A stretch of 64,000 nucleotides of DNA from Myoxocephalus aenaeus (taxonomy: Eukaryota > Chordata > Actinopteri > Perciformes > Cottidae): positions 15,035,501 to 15,099,500 of the forward strand of contig JBAMJR010000031.1 in assembly GCA_038501785.1 (NCBI GenBank), given 5' to 3'. Positions 12,070 through 24,599 of the stretch are shown piece after piece (positions within the stretch are counted from its first letter, which is position 1; every line of letters starts with the position of its first letter). The notes below the pieces were generated by a model, which made no database searches, was not told the DNA's origin, and saw only the letters and a list, made by a program, of their open reading frames with translations. Position numbers and translations under genes: made by a program.

Positions 12070-13590
12070 GGGATTGTTTCAAGATGACATCTTTGCTTTG
12101 TGCTTCATGCTTGGAAAGTTGCATCCACCGCTGATCTTTTTTTCTCCGTGAACCTGCTGGCCGAGCGATAGAAGCGAGAACCTTAGTCATCTTTGTGCTA
12201 CTCCTCTGCGGGCATGCAGGTATTTGGATTACATATGATGAACGATCGCCATAAAGCACCACCAAGGTAGATATGATTGAAGGGGACAAGAAGAATGGTT
12301 GACTGCGACCAGTGCTGATAACAGGCCCCAAAACAAAAGGCCCGGCTCCGATAGAGGCGATAGTGGAGGCGCAGCCATTTTGTTTTGTTTTGTTGTTGAT
12401 ACAATATTTTACACACTTACGTGAGTAGAAGTGTGTTGACGTGTTGATGGACGGCCGCGATCTTTATCTTGACTTGCCAACTATCCAAATGCCATCATGC
12501 TGTCAATTTCAATTTTAGCATGAACGATAAACTGGCTCGTTGATTTGCAGATTTGGAACCCCTCATCGTTCAGGGACTTCGCTTTGATCACGACCTCAGC
12601 AAAAAGATGGCTCCTCAGATCTCAGATGTTCAGCACCAACACCTGCGTCCATGTTGTTTGGCTACGCCCCATTGGTTGTCCATCAACACCAGCGCTGATG
12701 GGCTGCATGCAAAATAAATGAGCAAGCAGCCTGTGGGAAAAGGAACGTGGAGACCGGGAGAGAGCTGAAGTGAATGTGTGAATGAGATGTGCTGAACTGA
12801 TAACAAGTCCAGGTCATCGCAAGGCTCTGAATTTGAAAAATGAGAGTATAGATAGATAGATAGATAGATAGACACACACACAACATCATATATTTAAAAG
12901 TGCAGTAAAAAAGTAGCCCTTTAAATTAAAGCTTGTATACAAGTGTGCAAAATGAATTATGAATTCAGTTAAAATGATATATTGGAAGTTGTAGAAAAAA
13001 AAGAACGAAAAATGCATTTATTCACATGATTTGCTGAATGTTTCTTTCTAAATCACTTATATTGTAAACAGATTAAATGTCATTGTCTTCACAGCATTAC
13101 GGTAATGATCATGTATCGCAGGTTTTCTAACGTGAATCTTGTTGATTCTTCTCCAAGAACAAAGAAACGACATCAGAAGGACAGACTGGAACACATTGAA
13201 ATGTGTCTTTGAGAACAGGGACCCCTGTTGGGACGGAATAGAAACTTAAAATTATAGGTGAAATATAATTTTATGGATTATATTTGTATCCATTTAGGTC
13301 TTGTCTGCTGTGACGCACACCCCTGTCTGTTGTATGCACTTTCTGTATTTTATGTAGAGTATCGGCATCCACATGGTTTAATGCATTTAATATATGTTAA
13401 ACATGATGTAATACTTCTGCAAGACACTTCATCAAACATATTTGAATATGCGTCTGGTCTTGAGGTGTCTGATATTGATATCCGGTCTAAAATATTGTGA
13501 TATTAGATTTTCGCCCAGCCTTAATTCAAAGTATAATAAATAAAAACATGCAACTGCTTGATTGTAAAATACAATTGTTCATTTTTTCTT
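12070..13590. other. Non-coding DNA with small GATA microsatellite
   Basis: No coding exon recognised. A short (TAGA)n-(CA)n compound repeat lies at 12,848-12,881. The rest is unique AT-rich sequence. Confidence 0.4.
12848..12881 (+). repeat. (TAGA)n-(CA)n compound microsatellite
   Basis: About six TAGA units followed by a short CA run. Confidence 0.9.
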
Positions 13591-13591
13591 A

Positions 13592-13700
13592 CATTAGTTA
13601 GATTGATACCACTCTCAAATGAGAAGCCACACGCAGCAGCCGCTTAGCTTAGCTTAGCTTAGCATAATTGACCAGCCGAGACTTCACCCTTTAGCTTCTA
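13592..13700 (+). repeat. GCTTA-containing dispersed fish repeat (copy 1)
   Basis: The order gattgataccactctc, then cagcagccgcttagcttagc, then GCTTA pentamers matches the copy at 25,700-25,930. Both have the same flanking words on both sides of the pentamer run, so the pentamer is part of a dispersed element and not an independent microsatellite. Confidence 0.65.
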
Positions 13701-16010
13701 TCCGCAGACATAGAAGTGTTATCATATTATTGTATAAAGATTTATGCAAATGAAAAATTATAATTTTAGTGTTTAAAAAAAAGAAAGTAATTTATGACGG
13801 GGAAATAAAAAAGCAAAAGTGATCTTTCCTCTTGCTGCATATATGCATGTTCTAACTTTCTTTTGTTTTGAATGGTAATTTAAGTTCAGTGCTCAGAGGA
13901 GCGTTTGTCAAGAGAGCGCTGCAGCTGCTGGAGCACTTTAATACTCGGGAGTTTATGATCTGGGCCCGTTCACCAAAGGGCCCCCCTCCCCAGGGGGTCA
14001 TTACCGAGCTCCTGGCTTCATATTGGTGCTTAACATCAGCAATAAAGGGGGATTCAGTGTCATTAAACGCCACGGACCATCCCTAACTGTTCCTGAGCAG
14101 AGGAGGCTGCTGACGGACCCGGATCAGAGGGGGCAGATATACAGTCTTATGCAAATTCAAACTTTATTTTATTTTACAGTCAGTAGAAGATTAGACATAT
14201 TCTGATCGGCCGATCAAAGAAACATGTCTGCTTTCAAAAAGCTTCAGCCTATTGAGATGTATCACTTTAACTTGATTTGCATCGCTGGTAGAATAACACC
14301 TGATCATATTTGCCTTCTGGGTTCATGAGCGTGACTTATTGCTGTTGTCTTTGGATGTAATGTGTCACATCAGACAGTTTGGTTTCGCAACTGCCAAGAT
14401 ATAATCTCTCTCTCTCTCTCCCTCCCTCCCTCTCTCTCTCGCAAAGCTGCTTAAAAAGTGCATTATTTCACTGGGGTCTGGTGTAAAAGTATATTTAATA
14501 TTAAAATACATCGTCTCTGCAGTGAACTATTTTAAATTCCTGGCTCTTTGTTGCCTCAACATTTCCTGTCCTTTTTCTTCTTCTTTTGTTTGAATAATAT
14601 ACACTTCTTTGTTCATAAAATACAATCTGAAGAGCAAAGGTTTCACTTGTATTTATGCAACAGCGTTTTTATAGAGGGTAACGTTCCTTTTATCAGAAAT
14701 TCCTATTTGACATCAAACAAGTGGCTGTGGCGGTCAAATGCTGCTTGTGTATTATGTAAATATGTATTCGATCTTTTCAGGAATACGTGCGATGGGCTCT
14801 CTGCTGCTGCTCAGTAAACCTTTACTGCAGGAGTCATTGCTGCAGAAGAAGGAATGAAAAAGGTTTTATTTTATGCTTGTAATAATATTAATTTCAAAGT
14901 TAAACCTTTAAAAAACATGATCTGTTTAATATTGAATGAATATTTACTATATTGTTATAAGTGTGTTTACTTAATTTCAAAAAGCCCATCTTTTCGCCAA
15001 CAACTCTTCGTTCTTTTTGATTATAGATTACTTTTTCATATTGTATGTTCTCTACTGTTTCCAGTTGTTTTCTCTTGGGATGTTCTAATGTTTTAAAACG
15101 TCTTGGTAATTGTCAGGATCCCAAAAAGATGCAATTCTATTGTGTTTTTCTTTTTTCAGTGTTTTTCTTTTTGCCTTGTTTGTTTTCTCAAGGTGAAAGA
15201 AAAACAATGCAAACTGAATTGTGTCACGATGTTTAAACAAAGGAAAGAAAAAGACCAACGATATATTTTGACAAAGTATAAAAAAAGAAGGAATGAATTA
15301 AAACAGATAAATACATCAAGTTTTTTAGCAGCAAAGTGTCCCAAAATGTGTATATCCCCAAATTATCCCCATATTGACCATATTTTCATGCTTCTAGATG
15401 TTGAGGGATTATACACAATAATAAGTACAATAATAAGTAAATAATAATAAAAAACAGTAGCTTCTATGATATTGTACCTTCACTGCATGACTGAGGAATA
15501 CATATTTAGTAAAAACAAAAATAAATTGCAAAAATTGTGACTATACGTAGTGAAAGTCTGTAAAACAACAATGTCTATTATTTGGAGCTGTTTTGTTACT
15601 ACACTCATGTTTTATGAGCCTATTTGGTAAATTATCCAAATAATCTGCCAATTTAAAAGTTAATATTTAATAATTATTAATATTTTTCTCAAAAAGCACA
15701 TCCCAGGAAATAGATACTAAAATAAAGGAGCCCTGATCAAAAAATGGCAGTGCAATACTTATTACATGTGCTTATTAATCTCCACTTCTGGTTTCCATCT
15801 TTCCACACATTCTGATACTGTGTAGCATTTGTTTGATTGCCAATAGAAACACACAATTAAATAAACCCCAAATTAATTTCCATTCAACATTTGTTGCTAC
15901 TTTAGATTGTTTTGCTTTTGTGGGTAAGTGAAATCAATGAATTCTGATCTTATCTCATATCATATAAGGTGTCTGACGACATTTCAACAACACAAACTGC
16001 AGAGAATACA
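13700..16010. other. AT-rich non-coding DNA, nothing recognised
   Basis: About 2.3 kb with no recognisable exon. A CT-rich patch lies at 14,406-14,442, and very AT-rich sequence follows from 14,850 to 15,980. Open frames up to 113 codons look like random AT-rich translations (Phe, Lys, Asn, Ile). Confidence 0.4.
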
Positions 16011-16014
16011 TTTC

Positions 16015-16043
<29 letters not shown>
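16015..16043 (+). repeat. (ATGT)n microsatellite
   Basis: About seven ATGT tetramers. Confidence 0.9.
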
Positions 16044-16045
<2 letters not shown>

Positions 16046-16628
16046 AGTATGTACTATGACAAATAAATAAAGTTTCTTCTAGTTTCTGTTTCTGTTAGGT
16101 ACATGCCATCGTCTTCATCCAAATGTTTCACTTCTTTACTCTGCAGGTGCAACAATGCAAACATTGACTCTGCTCCCCTTCAAAGTGAAAACTCTGTGAG
16201 TAATCCGCACTAATTCATCAGCACAATATCTGTCACTGTCAAATAAAAGTGCCTCACGTATCCATACCACTGTTGGGATCCTCATCCAGAGCCTGACTGA
16301 GTCCTCGTTTGTGCAGTAAAGAACACTAAAACCCAGATCTTCTGGCTTTATGCTCAATCCCCCTGTAGCAAAATGTCAGCGCAGGCTGGCACACGCTCAA
16401 AAGCAAGATACAACATTGCAGTTTATTAAGACGGCGATACAATAAAGAAGAGAGAACTTCTCTTGAGGCACCTCGCCCTATTAAACAACAAGAAATATAA
16501 AACAGCTCAAGTGTTCCCTTCAACATCAATGTTGACATGACAGCTTATTCTTTTGGCAAGCGCAAGTGAAAAGGGCCTGCTACATGCTTCTCTGACACTT
16601 TTCATTATCACCTGCACAAAAGCAACAG

Positions 16629-16661
16629 TGGAGGAGGAGGAGGAGGAGGAGGAGGAGGAGG
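16629..16661 (+). repeat. (GGA)n microsatellite
   Basis: Eleven or so GGA units, a polypurine run. Confidence 0.9.
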
Positions 16662-16979
16662 GAGAACCTGACAGTATCCCCACGCTCATTCATCATAGCT
16701 GAAGCTATCTGCATCGTGCATTAGAGTCAATAAAGTCGGGTGAAACTGGAGCTGATTTCTTGCTAAATTCCGCCATTAGTCACAGGCCCATATTTCAGGA
16801 TTAGCCGATCCTAAAAGGGGTAATTGTTGCACAGGAGGTGGGGGCGACCTTAAGGCGGTCTGAAGCGGAGTGCACTCAACGTTTTAAGAGTGTTTGTTTA
16901 GGTATGATTTCTTTCAAAAGTGGTGTCGTTCTTTGGGATCGGCCGAGCTGTAAAATTCCTGAGTTTGTGGCCCTTTGAG

Positions 16980-17510
16980 GTCATGGATGGATTACTGAAC
17001 AGGACTACCGGGCAAAAGACAGGGGGGCCCCAAGTGTAAAGGGTCCCCCCTGCTTTTCAACTGCAAAATGTCACTCGAAGAGACACCAATATGACCACAC
17101 GGACACACAAAAGACCACAAGGAGACACAAAAAGACGACAAAGAAACCAAAAATAAATACTATAATACAAAATGACACAAAACGACAAAAAGAAGAAACA
17201 ACATTTCGATAAAGAGAGACCAAATGGCCAAAAACTACATATAATGACTACAAAGAGACACAAAAACATCCAAAGAAGACCACAAAGAGAGATAGAAATT
17301 ACCACAAAGAGGTACAGAAATACCACAAAGAGGTATGAAATTACTAAAAAAGACACAAAATGACCACAAAGAGGTACAAAAATACCACAAAAAGGTATGA
17401 AATTACAAAAAAAGACACAAAATGACCACAAAGAGGTATGAAATTACCCCAAAAAGACACAATTACCGCAAAGACACACACAAAAGCCACTTACAGACAC
17501 AAACTGACTA
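16980..17510 (+). repeat. Degenerate ACCACAAAGAGGTACAAAA-type minisatellite with leader (copy 2)
   Basis: The leader at 16,980-17,050 repeats the words catggatggattactgaa, accgggca, ggggcccc and aagtgt of copy 1. About 430 bases of ACCACAAAGA/GACACAAAA-type units follow. The shared leader points to a dispersed element that carries a minisatellite. Confidence 0.8.
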
Positions 17511-17529
17511 ATAAAGACCAATTCCCACA

Positions 17530-19260
17530 CAGATACACACACCGTCCAAATGTTTTGAGAGCGCCAAAGAGTGAAAGCCTATCAGAGAAGCATCACGTGG
17601 AAAGGTGTTGGAAAGAGAAGTCTAATGGTCGCTGCAACTTTCTCTCCCTCCCAGCAGCGCTCAGCGCGGCGTGATCACGTTTCTGGTGAGGTGTGCAGAA
17701 GACAACGCGACGCCGCAGAGCCACTTAAGATCCCCGCTGATATTTGATAGAAGCCTTAATCGTTATTTTGGGGCAAAGCGGGACAATGGCGCCTGCGGGG
17801 AGCGCCGCTTTCAAATATGTGTCATGCATGTTAAATCGTTTGCAAATTGAGGGGAGGGGGGGATTTCGGCAGCAGGCTCGAAACCCACGAGAGGAGCCGC
17901 TGAGAAATAAGCCATTATTTGCAACTCAATCCCGTTTGATTTCTGTCTGCAGTGAAAGGAAATAGTTCCCCTTGAGCTCTGTGGAACACGTAAACCATAA
18001 CATTTGGTCAGCCTCTCTGGTGTGGTTTCAGGAGGAAAACCAAAATATCCCATTCAGAACAGGCTTCCACAGGCGTCCCAGTGCACACTGAACTCCTGCT
18101 GAACTGGTTGTTAATGATTATAACCCCGATATATACATATATATGCGGGCATATATGGTAAATGAGGGCACACTTAGGAAGCCACAGGGGCCTTGTTATG
18201 CTTTTGCTATTTTCCTCCGGCTTAAGGAGGTCCACCTGTTCCCCGTTAAGTCACACCGTGCTGCTGCAGACTCTGAATCTGCAACACAAACTCTGTGCTG
18301 TCAGCGAGTCTGCTCCGATCGTTTTGGGTTAACGGTTCCATTAAGAAAGAGATGTGGGAAAACAACACGTCGTAAATGCTGCTCGACACCGAGCAGCGTT
18401 TACCGAGCAGCGTTTTAATCCAGAATTAAAAAGACATGTTTTGTGTTTGCAAGCGTCGCCACATTCGTGGCCTTGTGAAGATGTGCTGCTAAAAGAAGCT
18501 CCGTGAACGGTGTTTTCTGAATGGAGCTTTGCAGTGAAGAGAAAACCTTTCAGCGCGGCTCAAAAGGAGGAAAATATGAAAACTAAAAACATTGCATTTC
18601 ACGCTCACTTGGAGATGTATTGAGCATCTGGCTGAGCACTTCCCTGCAGCGCGGCCTGTGTCGGCTTGTCCTTGGTTTCACGCACAGTCACAACTCTTGT
18701 TTTTAAATTCTAAAATAACATACTTTTTCTTTTAGTTTTTCTTCTTCCAAACGCGTAATAAACACCCGAGTGTCAGATGGTTCCTGTTTGGTTAACTATG
18801 GAAACGAGTCATGCTCGGATAAAGTTGCAGGAACTAGAATCATGTTTTAGTTTTACATCATTAAATTCACTTGTGAATGTCATTTTTGCTGCTTGATGCC
18901 AAAGAATGTTTGTGTGTTTATTGTTGGAGGGAACACATTTCTGTTAAGGTTAAATACAACTTGTCATCTGGACACCAGTGAGACGTTAGCTGACACTTTA
19001 TAAAATGTATTTTTATAAAGTCGCATTGGTCTGTTGTAGAGGTGTCGTCATATACTGCTGACAACAACCGTGAGATTTTTTTAAAAATAAAACAAAATAT
19101 TGAGTTAATTATACACATTTGATAATATTCTGTAAACAATCCAGCGCCTTTTAAATAACTTTATATATAATTATTGTTACAGACTCTCTCCTCTCACCTC
19201 ATATTTTGAGTGAAATGAATTCGCCCCAAAATTTGACAAATAAATAAAATGAACAAAGTA
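17530..19260. other. Non-coding DNA, nothing firmly recognised
   Basis: GC-moderate sequence with no exon I can support. It includes a 14-base tandem pair (CCGAGCAGCGTTT plus A or T) at 18,389-18,416. Confidence 0.4.
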
Positions 19261-19265
19261 CACAT

Positions 19266-19630
19266 TTGTTAGGATTAATAGTACAAACAAACTGGAACCC
19301 AAAAGCCCGACAACCAGGCAGAGATACACGGATAGTTCAGTTCACTGGGAGTACAAGCAGGGTCAAAACCGGGAGATCAGTCACTGAGGCAAACACATCC
19401 AAAAAGGGAGCAGGCAGAAAGTCCAAGGTCAAAACGGGCCAAGCTGCTCCGGTACAGAAAGTATAGGCAGAAACACGCGAGACAACCCGGCAGAGAACAG
19501 GTGCGAGTGGAGGGCTTCACTGTGAGGGACTGATGAGGGGATGTGCTGCAGGTGAGCTGGACGTGGAGCACCAGGTGAGTGGAATGAGAGAACAACTATC
19601 AGGCGTGGAGGAACGTGTGACCCATACGAG
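19266..19630 (-). repeat. Probable dispersed repeat (LTR-like composition)
   Basis: Read on the minus strand, the segment has the C/T-rich 'ctgcctg...ggttttgaccctg...ggttcc' wording that I associate with non-coding parts of fish retroelements. I found no second copy in this window and no target duplication, so this call rests on composition and memory only. Confidence 0.3.
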
Positions 19631-20990
19631 CAGAAATTGCTGGACTTTTTTTAGGAAAATGCACGGAAAGTTAATATGACTTTCCATACAAAGCCTTGTA
19701 TGAGGACACAATGATAGAAAACTCAGAGGTACAATACGTGAAACAAAACAATAATAGAAGGATACGTAGCCCTTTAAGCCCTAACCATAACCCCTAATCC
19801 TATTTATTGTTTGAGTTGTGTTTAGAGGTTGTACATGGGGATTAATATTATTGTAGCCCTGATTTTTATGTTTAATTTGATACCTAACATGTTTTTTCTT
19901 TTCTTTTTGGATTTATACCATGTTTTTTTTTCTTGATTTGTACCTTGTGACCCCATATTAGGGGAATCTGGGGCTCAAAGAGTTAAAGAAAGTTATTATT
20001 TCATTTCAATATTTCCATCCCATAAGAAAAAATTGAGCGTGCAACTTGCGATTTGAGAGTTTCTCACTTCTGAACATGCGTCAGCACCTCGAGGATAAAG
20101 ACAAATGACACCTTGTTTTGACAGGAAAGAATACAAGTGAATTGAAAGTGTTTCCCTGCCACTGTGCGTTTCCCTCTCTTTTCCCTGACAGGTTTCTACT
20201 GGTCACATCATGATTCCCTCCTCGCTGCTCGGCCTGTAAACGTGAAGTCCTCTTGATGACTGCACTGGGCCTGCTATGTGCTCTGGCTCCCAGCCAGCCC
20301 TGTCTACATGTCACTGATGGACTCGCACAGCAATTTGCCTGAACAAACTTATCCCAGCTGTGCGGCGAAAGAAAGAAAAAATAGAACCTCTGGAAAACGC
20401 ATCACTGTGACAATTTCAGGCATGTTTTGGCTTTTCAAACGGATTCTCAGAGATGTGCCTTTCCTGTAACGTGTGTTATTTGAGTCGGAATAAAAATAGA
20501 CGCCAACTGACTTATGTCAGCGTGCCTCCCGGAGGTGGCATTCAGCTCGTGTGTGTGTGTGTGTGTGTGAGCGTTTTCTTTGCAGACATGTAACACTGAG
20601 TTCAGCGGAAACCTGTCAGGGGATGAATAGAAGCGTAATGCAGGCTTTGAATGAATTACAAATGACACCATCATAAATAACCTTTCCATAAGACGGAATA
20701 GACGGCTCTGCTTTTGAAGGTTTTCTCAGGTTTTCTCAAGTCTCTCTGGATATAAAGTTATAAAGAAAACCAAGAACATATCCGATGGAGAAGGTTTAGT
20801 CCTCGTTTTACTGTGAAATTACTTAATGCAATTTTGTCATTAAGCTTTTGTACAGTTTCTCTATAAAAAAAAAAAAAAGCTACTTATTGTTAATACAGCA
20901 TACAGTATTTTTGCTGTAATCATTTTTAAAGAATTACATTATTTGACTGGCAGCAGTTTCAGATATATTTCTACTGTATCTGATAATACC
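19630..20990. other. Non-coding DNA, nothing recognised
   Basis: Contains a short (GT)n run at 20,549-20,570 and a poly-A near 20,866. It ends at the 5' truncation point of the LINE. Confidence 0.4.
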
Positions 20991-20995
20991 AAAAG

Positions 20996-23168
20996 AGCCA
21001 CTCCACTCCCACATCTTGGACTATCAGACCATCTGGCCCTGTCTCTGACTCCAGCATACAGACCCCTGAATCTGTAGACAGAAACCATCCATTAAAACAG
21101 TCCGGGTGTGGACTGAGGAAGCCACCTCAGCCCTACAGGACTGTTTTGATGCCACAGACTGGGAAATATTTGCTGAGGAGACAGATCTGGAGGGACACAC
21201 AACGGCTGTCCTCTCCTACATAAGCTTTTGTGCTGAACCGTGGCTCAACGGCGAGGTGCGGACCCTGCTCAGAGCACGGGACTCTGCCTTTAAATCTGGG
21301 ACGTCGCAGGAATACAAAGAGGCGCAAATGAGACTGAGGAGGGGGATCAGGGAGGCCAAACGCAGATATAAACAGCGCATAGAGGAGCACTTTAAGAACA
21401 ACGACTCCAAGTGCATGTGGCAGGGGATAAAAACCATCACTGGCTACAAAAAAAACAACTGCACAGCCTTAAGCCCCGCAGACAACACTCTTCCTGATAC
21501 CCTGAATCACTTCTTCACTCGGTTCGATAGGGAAAACAAGGAAACCAGCATCCAGCCTGTTCTACCAGAGAAGGACCAACTGATAACGCTCCAACACCAC
21601 CAGGTTAGATCCGTCCTGCGCCGAGTCAACACCAGGAAAGCGACAGGACCGGATGGGGTCTCCGGAAAAATCATTAAGGCCTGTGCAGACGAGCTAACAG
21701 GGGTATTTACCACCATCTTCAACCTCTCACTTGAACAGTCTGTTGTTCCCACATGCCTTAAGACAACCACCATCGTCCCTGTACCCAAGAAAACCAAAGT
21801 GAACTGCTTGAATGACTATTGGCCAGTTGCTCTAACACCCATAATCACAAAATGTTTCGAGAGACTAGTTCTCTCCCACATTAAAACTGTCATCCCTGCC
21901 GATCTTGACCAACACCAGTTTGCTTATCGGACAAACAGATCAACAGATGATGCAATCACAACAGCTCTTCACGCAGCCCTTACACACCTGGATCACAACA
22001 ACACATATGTAAGGATGCTGTTTGTTGATTTCAGTTCTGCTTTTAACACAATAATTCCACACAAACTGGTTCAAAAATTGAGCAACTTGGGCTTGGGCAG
22101 TTCACTGAGCAAATGGGTGCTGGACTTCCTCAGGAACAGACCCCAGTGTGTCCGGATGGGGGACCACACCTCAACCACTCTGACCCTGAGCACTGGAACA
22201 CCACAGGGGTGCGTCCTCAGTCCTTTTCTCTATTCCCTCTTCACATATGACTGCACAGCCATTCACCCCACTAACACCATGGTCAAATTTGCAGACGACA
22301 CTGCTGTAGTAGGACTGATAACCAACAACAATGAGACAGCCTACAGGGAGGAGATCCAACATCTGACACAATGGTGTTCACATAACAACCTGGACTTAAA
22401 CACAACAAAAACTAAATAAATGATAATAGACTTCAGGAGAGCAAGGCGGGTGGAGCACGCTGCCCTCCGTGTACGTGGAGAGGAGGTGGAGAGGGTGGAC
22501 TGCTTCACATACCTCGGAGTCCACATTTCATCAGACCTCACCTGGTCCAAAAACATCTCCCATCAGGTGGGGAAGGCCCAGCAGAGGCTCTACTTCCTCA
22601 GGAAGCTGAAGCAGGCTCACCTTCCTCAACACCTGCTGATAAACTTCTATCGGGCAACCATTGAGAGCCTCCTGACCTACTGCTGCACTGTGTGGTTTGC
22701 TAGCTGCACAGTGGAGGACAGGAGGGATCTGCAGCGGGTGGTGAGGATGGCAGAAAGAGTGATTGGGACCACATTACCCCCCCTCAGTGACCTATACGCT
22801 GGTCGGCTCTGTAAAAAAGCCAGCTGTATCTCCAAAGACCCCACCCACCCTGGACATGCACTGTTTGCTCCCCTTCCATCTGGAAGGAGATACAGGACAA
22901 TTAAAACACGCACAAACAGACTACAAAACAGCTTTTACCCACAGACTGTCAAATGTATAGAACCCCCCCCCCCCCCAAAAAAAAAAAAAAAACTGAGGAC
23001 AATATTCAATGGCACATGCACTTTATGATGATCCACTTATTTATCTGTCTACTTGTGATGTGAATGTTTCTATGGTTGTTTTTAATGTTTGTCTTTACTG
23101 TAAGAGCTGCTAAACAGTTTTTCGTTGTTTTCGTGACAATGACAATAAAAGTATTCTATTCTATTCTA
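20996..23168 (+). mobile_element. 5'-truncated non-LTR retrotransposon (CR1/L2/Rex1-type LINE)
   Basis: The element starts inside the end of an endonuclease domain (SDHLALSLTPAYRPL, from 21,003). It continues through a complete-looking reverse transcriptase region. It ends in a 3' untranslated region with GACAATAAAA and a terminal (TTCTA)n-type short repeat at 23,140-23,168. Loss of the 5' end together with a short-repeat 3' tail is the usual outcome of target-primed reverse transcription. A C-run followed by an A-run near 22,966-22,991 marks a low-complexity insertion or replication slip near the end of the ORF. Confidence 0.92.
21003..22970 (+). pseudogene. LINE ORF2 remnant: endonuclease tail and reverse transcriptase, disrupted
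   Basis: ORF2 encodes the endonuclease and reverse transcriptase that copy the element's RNA into the chromosome. Visible landmarks are the endonuclease C-terminal SDHL, then RKATGPDGV, LNDYWPVALTPI, the RT core VDFSSAFNTI, GTPQGCVLSPFLYSL, and the catalytic FADDT at about 22,291. The C-terminal FTYLGVHI and LYFLRKLKQAHLPQ stretches follow. Two lesions are clear. A stop at 21,075-21,077 together with a frame change separates the endonuclease tail from the RT frame. A single TAA at 22,417-22,419 lies between KTK and MIIDFRR, where related elements usually have a Glu codon. The remaining frames are long and the FADD core is intact, so the copy is fairly young. It cannot move by itself because the endonuclease is missing. 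Confidence 0.9.
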
Positions 23169-23169
23169 A

Positions 23170-23600
23170 ATACGGTAACTTTCTGTAATCAAAATGTAAA
23201 GTCATTTGTCAGTATATAGTTCCGGCTGAAAAGAAGCGCTTGACTGTTGGGATCACAGGAGCAAGCTTCACGACTCCCAGAATGCATTGCTTTCACAGCA
23301 ATATACAGTACACGCATTTCACTGTACATTAACATTAAAGTGTTACCGTGTGGAAAGAAATCGTAAGAAATCATACAATGAGATGAGGAAATGTGAGCAA
23401 ATGTAAACGGCAGAAAATCCAGAACATTTTTCGTTGCACATTAAGACGCGGAGCACATATGTGCCGAGTCTCTGCAGAATATTCAGAGTACCTGATATGC
23501 AGAGATTCAAGAGCTGTGATTGGTCAGTTTGGGCTGCTTGTGAAGCATCTTCTCTTTCATTAACCAGCGGTGCAACCACTGCACTTAATTTAGACATTCC
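23170..23600. other. Non-coding DNA, nothing recognised
   Basis: Unique sequence between the LINE tail and the next AGTACTT-type repeat. Confidence 0.4.
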
Positions 23601-23609
23601 TGTACTTTC

Positions 23610-23960
23610 TTTGAGTATTTCCATTGTACGCTAATTTCTACTGAAATTTCAGAGGAAGATATTGTATTTTTTACTCCATTACATTTATTTCATATAAATT
23701 AACAATTTATGATGTATTATTATAGTGTCATCTACCCAGCAGTACAACAATTAATTAAACTAAGCTTTTCCGTTACCAAGTGCAATATTAAAGTGTTGAA
23801 CACATTAATGCATCAGTAATTATAATCCAATAATATCACACATATTCTGAAATGGGGCGTTCTACATATTAGTATTTTTACTTGACGTACTTTAAGTATA
23901 CAGTATTTTGATGCTAGTGCTTTTGCACATTTACATACAAATTGCACTTGTAGGATTTTG
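23610..23960 (+). repeat. AGTACTT-rich dispersed repeat (copy C)
   Basis: The segment 'gtactttctttgagtatttccatt', then 'attttttactccattacatttat', then 'acttgacgtactttaagta' shows the same word order as copy A at 7,325. Confidence 0.6.
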
Positions 23961-24306
23961 CAGTGTAGTATTGCTACAGTTTTACTTAATTTATTAGTTT
24001 ATCTATTGTTGTAGTTTATGTAAAATAAGTAAATAACTTTGTCGTAGATCTGATTATTTTACAAAAAACAAAACATGCAGGAGATACATTTGCCTTTTTG
24101 AGGGAAAATACAGCAAATGGCACGATATTCCCAAAATTAATGTATTTGTTCTTCCAAGTTTACAATCTGATCACTCACAAGTTCTCATGACCCCGCCCCC
24201 TTGCTCCGCTGCCTTTAAATATAAATAATAATGGTCAATATTAACACAGATGCTAATAAAGACAGTCAAAGCGAAATGTATCGGCTCACGCTTGGACAGC
24301 TTTCAG

Positions 24307-24358
24307 AGAAGAAGAAGAAGAAGAAGAAGAAGAAGAAGAAGAAGAAGAAGAAGAAGAA
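24307..24358 (+). repeat. (GAA)n microsatellite
   Basis: About 17 GAA units. GAA/TTC repeats can form triplex structures. Confidence 0.95.
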
Positions 24359-24506
24359 CTCTGGATGTGAACCAATCACTGACTCCTGTGAACGTTGTTC
24401 TCTCTTCTTAATGCCGTAACAAAACCCCAGTCTGACAAATATGACAGCTCAATCTGTTTGTGAGCGATAACAAGTCATCACAAGATTCCTGTGCAGGGTG
24501 AACAAG

Positions 24507-24508
<2 letters not shown>

Positions 24509-24591
<83 letters not shown>
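24509..24591 (+). repeat. (AC)n microsatellite
   Basis: An uninterrupted AC run of more than 40 units. Confidence 0.95.
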
Positions 24592-24592
<1 letters not shown>

Positions 24593-24599
24593 CTGCCCC

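Noticed and set aside
11852..12331. A 159-codon minus-strand frame with poly-Glu and poly-Lys
   Set aside because: The charged runs come from the TTC/TCC tract, and the flanks are not recognisable.
22420..23028. Independent gene for the frame starting MIIDFRRARR
   Set aside because: It is the C-terminal continuation of the LINE ORF2 after a single stop codon, in the same frame.
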